From Manis javanica (taxonomy: Eukaryota > Chordata > Mammalia > Pholidota > Manidae): 64,000 bases of DNA. This document shows positions 9,802 to 22,065 of this stretch, in pieces (position 1 is the stretch's first letter; each line of letters opens with the position of its first letter). The DNA lies in assembly GCF_040802235.1 (NCBI RefSeq), contig NC_133157.1:89328001-89392000 (forward strand). Reading direction: 5' to 3'. The notes under the pieces are model-generated. The model saw only the letters and a list, made by a program, of their open reading frames with translations, did not search any database and was not told the origin of the DNA. The position numbers and the translations under genes were made by a program.

Positions 9802-12800
9802 TTATGCTCCACAGATGAGTGAAATCATTTGGTATTTCTCTTTCTCCACTTGGCTTATTTCACTGAGCATAATACTCTCTAGCTCCATTCATGTTGTTGC
9901 AAATGGTAGAATTTGTTTTCTTCTTATGGCTGAATAATATTCCATTGTGTATATGTACCACATCTTCTTTATCCATTCATCTACTGATGGACACTTAGGT
10001 TGCTTCCAATTCTTGGCTATTGTAAATAGTGCTGCCATAAACATAGGGAGGGGTGCATCTGTCTTTTTCAAACTTGATTGCTGCATTCTTAGGGTAAATT
10101 CCTAGGAGTGGAATTCCTGGGTCAAATGGTAAGTCTGTTTTGAGCACTTTGAGGAACCTCCATAGTGCTTTCCACAATGGTTGAACTAATTTACATTCCC
10201 ACCAGCAGTGTAGGAGGGTTCCCCTTTCTCCACAGCCTCACCAACATTTGTTGTTGTTTTTCTTTTGGATGGCAGCCATCCTTACTGGTGTGAGGTGATA
10301 TCTCATTGTAGTTTTAATTTGCATTTCTCTGATAATTAGTGATGTGGAGCATCTTTTCATGTGTCTGTTGGCCATCTGAATTTCTTTTTTGGAGAACTGT
10401 CTGTTCAGTTCCTCTGCCCATTTTTTAATTGGATTATTTGCTTTTTGTTTGTTGAGGTGCATGAGCTCTTTATATATTTTGGATGTCAAGCCTTTATCGG
10501 ATCTGTCATTTACAAATATATTCTCCCATACCGTAGGGTATCTTTTTGTTCTATTGATGGTGTCCCTTGCTGTACAGAAGCTTTTCAGTTTGATATAGTC
10601 CCACTTGCTCATTTTTGCTTTTGTTTTCCTTGCCCAGGGAGATATGTTCATGAAGAAGTGGCTAATATTTCTGTCCAAGAGATTTTTGCCTATGTCTTTT
10701 TCTAAGAGCTTCATGGTTTCATGACTTACATGCAGGTCTTTGATCCATTTTGAATTTACTTTTGTGTATGGGGTTACACAGTGATCGTTTCATTCTCTTA
10801 CATGTAGCTGTCCAGTTTTGCCAGCACCATCTGTTGAAGAGATTGTCATTTCTCCATTGTATGTCCATGGCTCCTTTGTTGAATATTAATTGACCATATA
10901 TGTTTGGGTTAATGTCTGGAGACTCTAGTCTGTTCCACTGTTCTGTAGCTCTGTTCTTGTGCCAGTACCAGATTGTCTTGATTACTATGGATTTGTAGTA
11001 GAGCTTGAAGCTGGGGAGTGAGATCCCCCCCTCCCCACACACACATTTTCCTTCCTTCTCAGGATTGCTTTGGCTATTCTGGGTCTTTGGTGTTTCCATA
11101 TGAATTTTGGAACTATTTGTTCCAGTTCATTGAAGAATGTTGTTGGTAATTTGATAGGGATTGCATCAAATCTGTATATTGCTTTGGTCAGGATGGCCAT
11201 TTTGACTATATTAATTATTCCTAGCCATGAGCATGGGATGAGTTTCCATTTGTTAGTGTCCTCTTTAATTTCTCTTATGAGTGTCTTATAGCTTTCAGGG
11301 TATAGGTCTTCCATTTCATTGGTTAGGTTTATTCCTAGGTATTTTATTTTTTTTGATGCAATTGTGAATGGAATTGTTTTCCTGATTTCTCTTTCTATTG
11401 TTTCATTGTTAGTGTATAGGAAAAGCAGATTTCTGTGTGTTAATTTTCTATCCTGCAACTTTGCTGTATTCCAATATCAGTTCTCATAGTTTTGGTGTGA
11501 AACCTCTAGGGTTTTTTATGTATAGTCTCATGTCATCTGCAAATAGTGACAATTTAACTTCTTCTTTACCAAATTGGATTCCTTGTATTTCTTTGTTTTG
11601 TCTAATTGCCATGGCTAGGACCTCCAGTACTATGTTAAATAACAGTGGGGAGAGTGGGCATCCCTGTCTTGTTCCCGATCTCAGAGGAAAAGCTTTCAGC
11701 TTCTCGCTGTTCCGTATGATGTTAGCTGTGGGTTGATCACATATGGTCTTTATTATGTTGAGGTACTTGCCCTCTATTCCCATTTTGCTGAGAGTTTTTA
11801 TCATGAATGGATGTTGAATTTTGTCGAATGCTTTTTCAGCATCTATGGATATGATCATATGGTTTTTGTCCTTCTTTCTGTTTATGTGGTGGATAGTGTT
11901 GATGGATTTTCAAATGTTGTACCATCCTTGCATCCCTGGGATTAATCCCACTTGGTCATAGTGTATGATCCTTTTGATATATTTTTAAATTCGGTATGCT
12001 AATATTTGATTGTGTATTTTTGCATCTACATTCATCAAGGATATTGGTCTGTAATTTTCTTTGTTGGTGGGGTCTTTGCCTGGTTTTGGTATTAGGGTGA
12101 TGTTGGCTTCATAGAATGATTTTGGGAGTATTCTCTCCTCTTCTATTTTTTCGAAAACTTTTAGGAGAATGCGTATTGTATCTTCTCTGTATGTCTGATA
12201 AAATTCCAAGGTAAATCTGTCTGGTCCGAGGGTTTTGTTCTTGGGTAGTTTTTTGATTACCACTTCAATTTCTTTGCTCATAATTGGTTTGTTTCGATTT
12301 TGTGTTTCTTCCTTGATCAGTCTTGGAAGGTTGTATTTTTCTAGGAAGTTGTCCATTTCTTCTAGGTTTTCCAGCTTGTTAACATATAGGTCTTCATAGT
12401 AGTCTTTAATAATTCTTTGTATTTCTGTGGAGTCTGTCATGATTTTTCCATTCTCATTTCTGATTCTGTTGATTTGTGTTGATTCTCTTTTTCTCTTAAT
12501 AAGTTTGGCTAGAGGCTTACCTATTTTGTTTATTTTTTCAAAGAACCAGCTCTTGGTTTCATTGATTTTTGCTATTGTTTTATTCTTCTCAATTTTGTTT
12601 ATTTCTTCTCTGATCTTTATTATGTCCCTCCTTCTGTTGACTTTAGGCCTCGTTTGTTCTTCTTTTTCCAGTTTTGATAATTGTGATGTTAGACTATTCA
12701 TTTGGGATTGTTCTTCCTTCTTCAAGTGTGCCTGAATTGCTATATATTTTCCTCTTAGGACTGCTTTCACTGCGTCCCACAGAAGTTGAGGCTTTGTGTT

Positions 12801-13635
12801 GTTGTTGTCATTTGTTTCAATATAGTTCTTGATCTCTATTTTAATTTGGTCGTTGATCCATTGATTATTTAGGAGCATGTTGTTCAGCCTCCATGTATTT
12901 GTGAGCCTTGTTGTTTTCTTCGTACAATTTATTTCTAGTTTTATACCTTCATGGTCTGAAAAGTTGTTTGGTAGGATTTCAGTCTTTTGGAATTTACTGA
13001 GGTTTCTTTGTGGCCTAGTATGTGGTCTATTCTGGAGAATGTTCCATGTGCAGTTGAGAAGAATGTGTATTCTGTTGCTGTTGGATGTAGAGTTCTATAG
13101 ATGTCTTTTAGTTCCATCTGTTCTACTGTGTTGTTCAGTGCCTCCGTGTCCTTACTTATTTTCTGTCCAGTGGATCTATCATTTTGGGTGGGTGGCATGT
13201 TGACATCTCCTAAAATGAATGCATTGCATTCTATTTCCTCCGTTAGTTCTGTTAGTATTTGTTTCACATATGCTGGTGCTCCTGTGTTGGATGCATATAT
13301 GTTTATAATGGTTATATCCTCTTGTTGGACTGAGCCCTTTATCATTATGTAATGTCCTTTTTTATCTCGTTACTGTCTTTGTTTTGAAGTCTATTTTTTC
13401 TGATAGTAGTACTGCAATACCTGCTTTCTTCTCACTGTTTTTTTTCATGAAATATCTTTTTCCATCCCTTGACTTTTAGTCTGTGCATGTCTTTGGGTTT
13501 GAGGTGAGTTTCTTGTAAGCAGCATATAGATGGGTCTTGCTGTTTTATCCATTCTCTTACTCTGTGTCTTTTGATTGGTGCATTCAGTCCATTTACATTT
13601 AGGGTGACGATTGAAAGATATGTATTTATTTTCAT
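9802..13635 (-). pseudogene. L1 ORF2 (endonuclease/reverse transcriptase), full length but broken
   Basis: Starts MKINTYLSIVTLNVNGLNA, the usual start of the L1 endonuclease, with the catalytic Glu in CCLQETH. The frame is then cut into blocks: endonuclease (13635-13432 and 13345-12941), linker (12878-11985), RT core (11858-11484, motif A DAEKAFDK and FADD kept), later RT (11458-10985) and the C-terminal part (10714-9802). The 297-residue linker block is the longest intact piece. Its final kilobase is nearly identical to copy 1. Enzyme activity is excluded by the frameshifts. Confidence 0.9.
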
Positions 13636-13949
13636 TGCAGGCTTTAGATTCGTGGTTACGAAAGGTTCAAGGTTAGCTTCTTTCTTATCTTACTGCCTAA
13701 CTTAGCTCGCTTATTGAGCTGTTATAAACACTGTCTGGAGATTCTTTATTTCTCTCCCTTCTTATTCCTCCTCCTCCATTCTTTATATGTTGGTTGTTTT
13801 ATTCTGTGCTCTTTCATGTTTCCTTTAGCTGCTTTTTGTGGGTAGTTGATTTTATTTTTTGACTTTAGTTAGTATTTGCTTGGTCTGCTTTCTTTGCAGT
13901 GATTTTATTTTCTCTGGTGACATCTGTTTAACTTTAGGAGTGCTCCCAT

Positions 13950-14811
13950 CTAGGGCAGTCCCTCTAAAATACCCTGTAGAGGTGGTTTGTGGGAGGCAAA
14001 TTCCCTCAACTTTTGCTTGTCTGGAAATTGTTTAATCCCTCCTCATATTTAAATAATAATCATGTTGGATACAGTATTCTTGGTTCAAGGCCCTTCTGTT
14101 TCATTGCATTAAATATTTCATGCCATTCTCTTCTGGCCTGTAAGATTTCTGTTGAGAAGTCTGATGATAGTCTGATGGGTTTTCCGTTGTAGGTGACCTT
14201 TTTCCTCTCTCTAGCTGCCTTTAAAACTCTGTCCTTGTCCTTGATCTTTGCCATTTTAATTATTATGTGTCTTGGTGTTGTCCTCCTTGGGTCCCTTCTG
14301 TTGGGAGTTCTGTGTACTTCTGTCATCTGATTTCCTCCCCCAGTTTGGGGAAGTTTTCAGCAATTATTTCTTCAGACACTTTCTATCCCTTTTTCTCTCT
14401 CTGTTCTTCTTCTGGTACCCCTATAATGCGGGTATTGTTCCTTTTGGATTGGTCACACAGTTCTCTTAATATTGTTTCATTCCTGGAGATCCTTTTATCT
14501 CTCTCTGCTTCAGCTTCTGTGCATTCCTGTTCTCTGGTTTCTATTCCATCAATGGCCTCCTGCATCTTATCCATTTTGTTCATAAATCCTTCCAGAGATA
14601 GTTTCACTTGTATAATCTCCCTCCAGAGATCATCCCTTAGCTCTTGTATATTTCTCTGCAGCTCTGTCAGCATGTTTATGATTTTTATTTTGAATTGTTT
14701 TTCGGGAAGACTGGTTAGGCCTATCTCCTTCTCAGGGGTTGACTCTGTGATCTTGGTCTGCCTCAAATTCTGCCTTTTCTTGGCGATAGAGATAGTTTGC
14801 AGAGCTGGCAT
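13950..14811 (-). pseudogene. L1 ORF1 (RNA-binding trimer protein), frameshifted
   Basis: L1 ORF1p coats L1 RNA. From the N terminus: a basic start (MPALQTISIAKKRQNL), a coiled-coil-rich stretch (ELQRNIQELRDDLWREI, then MNKMDKMQEAIDGIE), and the RRM start (NNTRIIGVPEEEQREK). A frameshift follows, then the C-terminal domain (KAARERKKVTYNGKPIRLSSDFS) to a stop at 13950-13952. The ATG used by sister copies (ATGAAAAGGCA) is AAG here, so the only upstream ATG is the MPALQ one at 14811. Confidence 0.85.
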
Positions 14812-15602
14812 GAGTGATGGGTGGGAATATGTCCCTTTTGTTGGTTTTTGGCCTTTCTCTCCTGGGAGAACAGTGACCTCTAGCAGCTTGTGCTGGGCAG
14901 CTGCATGTAGACGGGGCTTCTGATTCTTGCCTGGCCACTGTGGAGTTTAGGTCTGTAGTTGCTCTGGGCATGGCCCGCATCAGGCTGCTGCACTGATATG
15001 GCAGAGCCGTGTCAGAGGGGAAATGGCCAGGAGGCTGTTTATCTCCGTGAGGGGCCTCCGAGGTATGCTGCTGCCCAAGGGGTTAGGGTGCCCTGAGTTC
15101 CCTGGGCTTACCAGCTGCTTGGCTACATGTCCCGGGACACTTCCGTCCAGCTGTGGGGTCCCTGTCCCTTTAAGACTTTAAAAAAGCACCTGCTTTTCTT
15201 TGTCCCAGGGGCACCAGCTGTGGCGACCCACTCACAGGTCTTACTGTCCTGTTTCCCTAGTTTCCAGCACCCCACGCATGCACTGTGTCTGCGCTCTGGT
15301 GCAGATGGCTAGGGCTGGGTGTTTAGCAGTCCTGGGCTCCCTCTCCCTCCCCACTCCAACTCCTCTCCTCCTGCTGGGAGCTGGGGTGAGGGGTGCTCAG
15401 GTCCCACTGGGCCGTGGCTTGTATCTTACCCCCTTTGTGAGGTGCTGGGTTCTCGCAAGTATGGATGTAGTCTGGATGTTGTCCTGTGTCTTCTGGTCTC
15501 TCTTTTAGAAAGAGTTGTCTTTGTTGTATTTCCAAAAATATATGTGGTTTTGGGAGGAGATTTTCGCTTCTCTACTCACGCTGCCATCTTGGCTCCGTCT
15601 CC
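14812..15602 (-). promoter_or_regulatory. L1 5' UTR / internal promoter (copy 2)
   Basis: GC-rich L1 5' UTR read on the minus strand, from GGAGACGGAGCCAAGATGG (15602) to ORF1. The leading AAGATGG motif resembles the YY1-type site at the start of many mammalian L1 promoters (inference). It is homologous to 32437-33431 and 42688-43507. Confidence 0.7.
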
Positions 15603-16880
15603 CATAGTCAATTGATTTTTGACAAGGTTATAAAGTCATTTTAGTGGAGAAAGAGAGACCTTTCCACAGACAGTGCTGAACAATCGGATGTACACATCTA
15701 ACAGTTGGATATAAACTTATACAAAGTTTATAAAAATGAACCTTGATGCATATACTTCACACCACATACAAAAACTAGGTAAAAATGGATTACAGACACA
15801 CATGAAAAACCTAAAGTTATAATGCTTGTATAGGAAAACAAAATCTTTTTGACCTCGGAGTAGGTAAAGATTTCTGAAATATAACACCAAAAGCACAATT
15901 CATAAAAGAAAAAAGGGGTCAAATTAGATATCAAAGTGAACAGCTTTTTCTTTGTAAAATACATTGTTAAGCAAATTGAAAGACAAGTCATAGAATGACA
16001 GAAAAGTTTTGCAAATAACATACCTGATAAAGGATTCCTGTCTAGAATACATAAATAATTCATTAATATCAATCACAATAACTCTCTTATACATTACTAG
16101 GAATGTAAGATGAAACCACCATTGTGTTAAAGTATATGGAAGTTTCTTATAAAAGTAAACATATGCTTGCTTAATAGCCAAGTCATTGCAATTCTCAGGC
16201 ATTTTATCCAGAGAAATGAAAATCTGTGTTTATATTAAAACCTGTGCATGAATGTTTGGAGAAGCTTTATTCATAATCACCAAACACTGGAACCAACCCA
16301 AATGTGCATCAGCAGGTGAATGGTACAATATGTTGTGGTACATTCATACTGTGGAATACTACTTGGTAATAAAAAGGAACTCTTAACAAACACTATGATC
16401 TGGATGGATCTCAAAAGAACTGTGTTGCCTGAACAAAGCCAGTTTCAGAAAGTTATATACTATGTGATTCCATTTATATGACATTTTTGATATGACAAAT
16501 TATAGAGAAAGCAAACATTAATGTGGGCCAGGAGTCAGGGAGGGAGAAGAAGAGAGGTGGCTATGGTTATAAAAGGGTAGGAGGAGGATCCTCATGATGG
16601 AAATGTCCTGTATCTTGACTGTGGTTGTGGTCACATGAATCTGTACATATGATAAAATTGGTTAGAACTGAATAAGCAGGTACACAAACTCATACACACA
16701 AATGAGTTCACATAAAATGGGTGAAATCAGAATAAGACTGATTAACTGTATTTACCTAACTTTCTTGGCTGTGATGTTTGTAAGGTTTTGCCATTGGAAG
16801 AAACTACATCAGGAGTATGCAAGTGTCTGTGTTTCAGTGATTGAATCTACAATTACCCCAAAATGAAAGTTAAGACAAAA
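15603..16880 (+). mobile_element. Old L1 3' half (continuation of the split L1)
   Basis: Begins CATAGTCAATTGATTTTTGACAAGG, the L1 ORF2 block that follows the RT domain, and runs to a TGGTACATTCATACTGTGGAATACTA-type C-terminal region and 3' UTR. It is strongly decayed. Its first 11 bases duplicate the end of the inverted piece at 5265-5275, as a target-site duplication of copy 2 would. Confidence 0.75.
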
Positions 16881-16889
16881 GCTAAAAAT

Positions 16890-17340
16890 AAGAAAACAAA
16901 TGAATGTGATGGGAATGTAAACTGGCACAGGCACTGTGTAAAGCAGTATGGAGGTTCTTCAAAAAACTAAAAATTGAAATACCATACAACCTAGTAATTC
17001 CACTTCCAGGAATTTACCCAATGAAAACAAAATCTGCAATTCAAAAAGATACATGCACCCCTATGTTTATTGCTGCATTATTTACAGTAGTCAAGATATG
17101 GAAGCCACGAAAGTGTCCATCAACAGATGAATGGATAAAGCCGATGTGATCCATATATGCAATGGAATATTATTCAGCTGTAAAAAAGAAAGAAATCCTG
17201 CCATTTGTGACAACATGGGCAGACCTAGAGGGTATTAAGTGAAATAAGCCAGGCAGAGAAAGACAAATACCATATGATTTCACTAATTTGTAGAATCTAA
17301 AAAAATAAAACCAATGAACAAAAGAGCAGTAGACTCATAG
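16890..17340 (+). mobile_element. Second old L1 3' fragment
   Basis: Starts GAATGTGATGGGAATGTAAACTGGC and repeats the L1 ORF2 C-terminal region already passed at 16250-16400, so it is a separate element. It ends in a typical L1 3' UTR start (TTTGTAGAATCTAAAAAAATAAAACC). Confidence 0.75.
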
Positions 17341-17955
17341 ACACTGAGACACTATCTCCTCTACTCTGTTCTTGCTTTCCATGTGTTTGAACCCAACGGG
17401 GCTGAAATTCCAGGCCTCCAAGGCATTGCGGTTGGCCCAGGGGACAGCCTCCTGCGGGGTTCCCTTCCCAGGACCCTTTTCCCTCTGCTCCACCCCCAAC
17501 GCCGTCCTGCCCCACCTTCCTCAGCCCCTTTCCCTTTTCTGCATCTGCAAGCTCCCTCTTTTGCACCAGCCCTGAACTTAACTGAGGAAAAATGTTGATA
17601 AAATATGCATTTTCATCTCATATTTAGTTGTTTTCATTTTGGGGTAATTGTAGATTCAGTCACCAAAACACAGAGACACTTTCATACACCTCAGCAGTGG
17701 CTGCCACTTATTGTCCCTTTGTCCTGTGATTCATGTGTCACGGCAACTGGAGCTTTGTTGGCTCTGCAAAGATGACTGGCCGAGATTTCCTTCCCTATCT
17801 TTTGCTCTATAAGGTAAAGTGAGAGTTTTTCCTGGTTAGGTGAGAGTATAAAAGACCAGTCCTGCACATGCAGTTCCTAATATGTTCTCAAAGCTTGATA
17901 ATACAGCTACTTTTTGTAAGTCATATTGTATGGAATTAAATATCATATGATGTTT
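17341..17955. other. Non-repetitive stretch, no gene seen
   Basis: A moderately GC-rich 200 bp (17370-17580) is followed by AT-rich DNA. Open frames of 67-89 codons exist on both strands but overlap each other and show no recognisable domain. Confidence 0.4.
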
Positions 17956-18410
17956 ATATCAATACATTTTTGTGTGTTTTTTGTCTTTTTAAATTGAAAT
18001 ATAGTTGATATGCAATATTATATTGGGTTCAGGTATAAAACACAGTGATGTGACAATTACATACATTACAAAATGCTTACCATAAGTGTAGTTAACATGT
18101 CACCATACAAAGAAATTACAATATTATTGGCTATATTCTTTATGCTTGTACTTTCAACTCCATAACTAATTTATTTTATAATTTAAAGTCTATACCTCTT
18201 TATCCACTTGGCCTATTTCAATCTCCTCTCTAGCCCCCCCACTCCATGGCAACCACCAGTCCATTCTCTGTGCTTATGAGTATTTCTGCTTTGTTTGTTC
18301 ATTTATTTTTTTAGACTCCACATATAAGTGAAATCATATGGTAGTTGTCTTCTTCTGTCAGACTTATTTCACTTAGCATAATACCCTCTAGGTCAATATC
18401 TTTTTAAAAG
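17956..18410 (-). mobile_element. Old L1 3' end (antisense)
   Basis: Antisense of an L1 3' UTR and ORF2 end, recognised by the ACTCCACATATAAGTGAAATCATATGG and CTTATTTCACTTAGCATAATACCCTCTAG blocks near 18315-18395. Confidence 0.75.
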
Positions 18411-19279
18411 TTACATAGAATGTTAGAAATGGAAATATACCTCCCATAAAGTACAGATGATGGAATTAAAAATACAGAATTAACCTTAGGAAGCTCAAAG
18501 GATGTTTCTGAGAAAGGAGGACAATGAAGGGAGTGTATAAACAGGTCTATTCTGGAAAAAAAAATTGAAAAGAAGGACAAAATATTATATCTCATGGACA
18601 TTCTTAAGCAAGTAAGTGGCAATTGCCAATGTATGCAAGTATAAACATACAAAAAATGTGACAGCTGACCTCTACATTTCATGTATTTTTGGAAGTTCTT
18701 CATCTTCCCTGCCCTCCAGGCCATCCCTGTGGTCCACCCTTTGGAACAGCTCTCTGCCGCATGTTCTTCCAAAATGACTAGCAGAACTTGCAAGAGTGAG
18801 GTTTCCATGTAAAACTATCCAAGCTTATAAAATTATAATTCAAGGCAAGTGGCGGGAATGTCCCTCGAATTCAGGCACCAAATCTATGTCTGCTCCAGCG
18901 GGTGCTGCAGATCCTGAAAGTCAGAGCCAGCCAAGCAGGACCCTTGGCATGGGTCCTCCTGGCGAGGCACAGCAGGGATTTCCAAGCTGGGATCCACCGG
19001 CCTTCGAGGGATTGCACCTCCACCACAGGTCAGAAAGCACGAAAAGGGAGACTCTGTCACTCAAAACCCAAGAAAGCTGGACTGAAGGGTAAGTGCACAC
19101 TCTTATATGCCTCCGTGACCAAAAGAAAAAAAAAAGGCTAAAAACTCAGAGCTGAGTTAAAGAATATAAAAACACATAAATAAAACATTACAGAAAAAAT
19201 AAAACCAGACACAGATTTCATAAAGACAAAAGCTGTAGTTAATAAATTTAAAACAGAAAGTGGTACCAATAAATCTACA

Positions 19280-19280
<1 letters not shown>
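18411..19280. other. Unassigned intergenic DNA
   Basis: No domain-bearing frame is seen. A 98-codon frame at 18796-19092 has no recognisable motif and overlaps another frame in the same region. There is a short A-run near 19125. Confidence 0.35.

Positions 19281-19330
<50 letters not shown>
19281..19330. repeat. (TG)n microsatellite
   Basis: About 24 uninterrupted TG units. They generate meaningless Cys-Val or Thr-His frames on the two strands. Confidence 0.97.
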
Positions 19331-19331
<1 letters not shown>

Positions 19332-21540
19332 CACACAACATGCTGGTAATATCCCTTCAGTCTTTTTGGATGTTTGAACTGAAGTTTAGTTTTCTTAAAA
19401 AAAAAGCCAACAAAATAGGTAAAATTGTCATGAGCCTGATAAAAGGGGGTATTGAGAGAAAAAAGGGGATATAAATGTTACATGAGATTAGAAAAGGGAG
19501 ACATCATCATAGATGCAGTTGAAAAAATGAGTTATTAGAAAATACTACACACAACTCCATGGTGATACAATGTAGGGCTTTCTACTAAAATGTAAATTAG
19601 AAGAAATTATAATAATTTTCATAAGAAGATTGGAAATATGATTGAAACTCATCACTTCTAAAAAAGATAAGATGGAATATGGCTTCACAACTAAATTCTA
19701 TCTAGAATAACTGATGATTCCAGAGATATTTAAAGTATTCCAGATTGTAGAAGTAAAAAGAAATTATAAAGTCACTCAATTTATTTGGGAAGCTATGGGT
19801 GTAAGTTATTGTACAATAATATAATTTAAGAAAGAAATACAAGTCAATTCCAATTATGAATACAATGCTGAAAAATAGAATCCAGCACTGTCCTTAAAAG
19901 TAGTTTAAAATAATTGCATTCTATAAGGATGGCTCACTAATAATAAACTAGGACATCCAATCAAGAGAGAAAAATCTTGTGGTTATGTTAATGCTAAAAG
20001 GTAAAACTTTAGCAATAATTCCTAATAAAAGTCATAGGAAAATAAGAATAATCCCATGGCAAATGCTGGATTTCATGAAATGTTTAACATTTCCATTAAA
20101 ATTCAGTGAGCTAGTCCAAGCCACCTTCAGGCTCAACCTAGTGAGCATCGCACTGCAGAAGGGGTTCCTTGTCTCTGCTTTGGCCCGAGGGCCCCTTACA
20201 CATCAGCCAGCGAAGCCTTTTAGAGCTGTAGCAGAGCACACACCTCCTCTGCTTAAATCCCTCCAAAAGCAGATGGCTGGGAGAGGGTGCACAGGTCCGT
20301 GGGGCCAGCTGGGGACCCTATAACCTCAGAAGGGGGCTCAGCTTTACCAGGAGTGGGGAGGTAAGATTCAGGTGCTGATGACCCGTCACTGCCACTCAGA
20401 TTGGCAGAACTTCACCTAAAGGGATGCGATCAGTATGACTAATGTTCAATAGCTACAGCAATGCTCTCCTCCATTCCTGAGAGAAAAGTGAAGAGCGGCA
20501 GCATTTTGGGGACATGGTAAGTAAACAGCTGAACAATTTCCGTGATTGATGGCTAAGTTAAAAAGACAATTGTGGAGAAGCATATTTTTTCATTTTTAAG
20601 TGATTTCTTTTTTAAAAACAATTATTAAACATATGTATGCATGTATTTATCTGTGTATACTTGTTTGCATATAATTATGTGAGCAAATAGAAAATTATGA
20701 AGGGATACTTACCAAGTTATTAATTTAGTGTTGGTCCATGGAAGGGGGGAGAGGGCAGAATAGATACTGTGATAAATAGTAAAACAATTTTAAACATACA
20801 TGTTTCCAAATAATGTAAGTGACCTGTTATTTGGAAGCATAGAATTTTTTCATTTATTTTTATATACATGCAACTGAATTGTGATATACTTATATATATC
20901 TATCTATCTATATATGTATGTATATATAATGATGTGAATGGCAGTTATCTGAGAGCAGAGAAATTCCAAAAAAGCGTAAAACTCAATTTTGTATGTACTG
21001 ATCATTTGCTGGTTTCTGATCCTACCATGAAACAAGCAAAAACAAAACCCACATTCCCCCCTGTAGGAACTGGCCTGACCCTGGATCGACTGGGCTGGGT
21101 TGTGGCAGGCACAATCTAACTGTTAAAGAGATTAGAGGCTAATACTTGGAATGACGTTTGTCTCAAAAAGATTAAAGACAGGGCAGATGTGGAGTAGGGA
21201 AGCATGAGGCTCCTGGCCTGGACTAGAACACATTCAGAATCAGAAGCAGTTCACTTGGTGCTGTCTGCAATCCTAACACCTGTGACTAGGCCTTGTTTTT
21301 GTATTTCCCTCCAAAGTGCTAACATGCATATGAAGAGTATCACTCTCCATCCAGAAATGAGCTGGGCTGACACTCAGTATCCTTCCTTACATGTCATTCC
21401 TGTTGTGTTTACAGTTCTGTGAATAAGTAATGTTCATGCAATAGACTTTCTGATAAAAAGTACTGGCTCTGTAGCATAGCACAGAGTTCCTTCTTGTGGA
21501 TGACCCATAACTTACTGAGTCTTCTCCTGTGATTGCACAT
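19331..21540. other. AT-rich intergenic DNA with a small TATC/TATG microsatellite
   Basis: No gene is supported. A TATATC/TATCTATC/TATGTATG patch lies at about 20888-20930. The 114-codon frame at 19979-20323 has no recognisable domain. Confidence 0.45.
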
Positions 21541-22065
21541 TTGCGGGTGGATGGTTGATTTCACAGGCCAGCTTGACTGGGCTGAGGGAGGAGTGGACAG
21601 CTTGCAGGACATCACTCTCAGGGGTGCCTGTCTCAGGGGTGCCTGTGAGGGTGTGTCAGAGGAGATGCGCATTTGAATCAGCAGATGAGTAAAGAATATT
21701 GCCCCCACCAACATGGGTGGGCATCATCCCACATGCTGAGGGCCTGAATAGAAGGGCAAATTTGCTCTCTGCTGAGCTGGGACACCCATTTTCTCCTGCT
21801 CTGGGGCCCTGGCACTTCTGGTTCTTGAGTTTAGGATCCAGCCTGGGGCTGATGCAATTGCCTTCCTGGCTTCTCAGCCCATCAGGTTTGGGCTGGAACT
21901 ACCCCAGCTTCCCTGGGCCTCCAGCTTGCTGGTGACCGGCCATGGGACATTTCAGCCTCCAAAACCATGTGAGCCAACCCCTCAGGATAAATCTCTCTGT
22001 GTGTTTCTATATGCACCCTGTTGGCTTGGTCTCTCTGGAGAGTCCTGGCTAATACAAAGAGTGTC
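21541..22065 (+). repeat. Ancient interspersed repeat (family not named)
   Basis: Carries the mammalian repeat pattern GATTTCACAGGCCAGCTTGACTGGG ... GGGTGGGCATCATCCCACATGCTGAGGGCCTGAATAGAA ... CCATGTGAGCCAACCCCTC ... CTCTCTGGAGAGTCCTGGCTAATACA. I recognise it as a widely dispersed old element but will not assign a name from memory. It includes a 15-bp direct duplication (TCAGGGGTGCCTG twice near 21615-21650). Confidence 0.6.

Larger units (their letters stand above)
7639..15602 (-). mobile_element. Composite L1-ERV element, copy 2 (full length)
   Basis: Complete L1 on the minus strand: 5' UTR (15602 to about 14812), ORF1 (14811-13950), ORF2 (13635-9802), 3' UTR (to about 9450), ERV tail with LTR (to 7649) and an A-tract. 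Total length is nearly 8 kb, against 6-7 kb for an ordinary L1. The 5' end GGAGACGGAGCCAAGATGG lies against CATAGTCAATT (15603-15613), whose inverted mate is at 5265-5275. Both ORFs are broken, so it is no longer autonomous. Confidence 0.88.

Noticed and set aside
5265..16880. Twin-priming inversion of the old L1 as the explanation for the flipped segment
   Set aside because: It would explain the orientation but not why the second flipped boundary (7553-7562) matches the target site of copy 1 at 244-253, nor why copy 2 sits exactly at the junction. Recombination between the two composites explains all four boundaries. Twin priming remains the fallback.
19138..19474. Cys-Val and Thr-His repeat proteins over the TG tract (also 26034-26756)
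   Set aside because: Translation of a (TG)n microsatellite.
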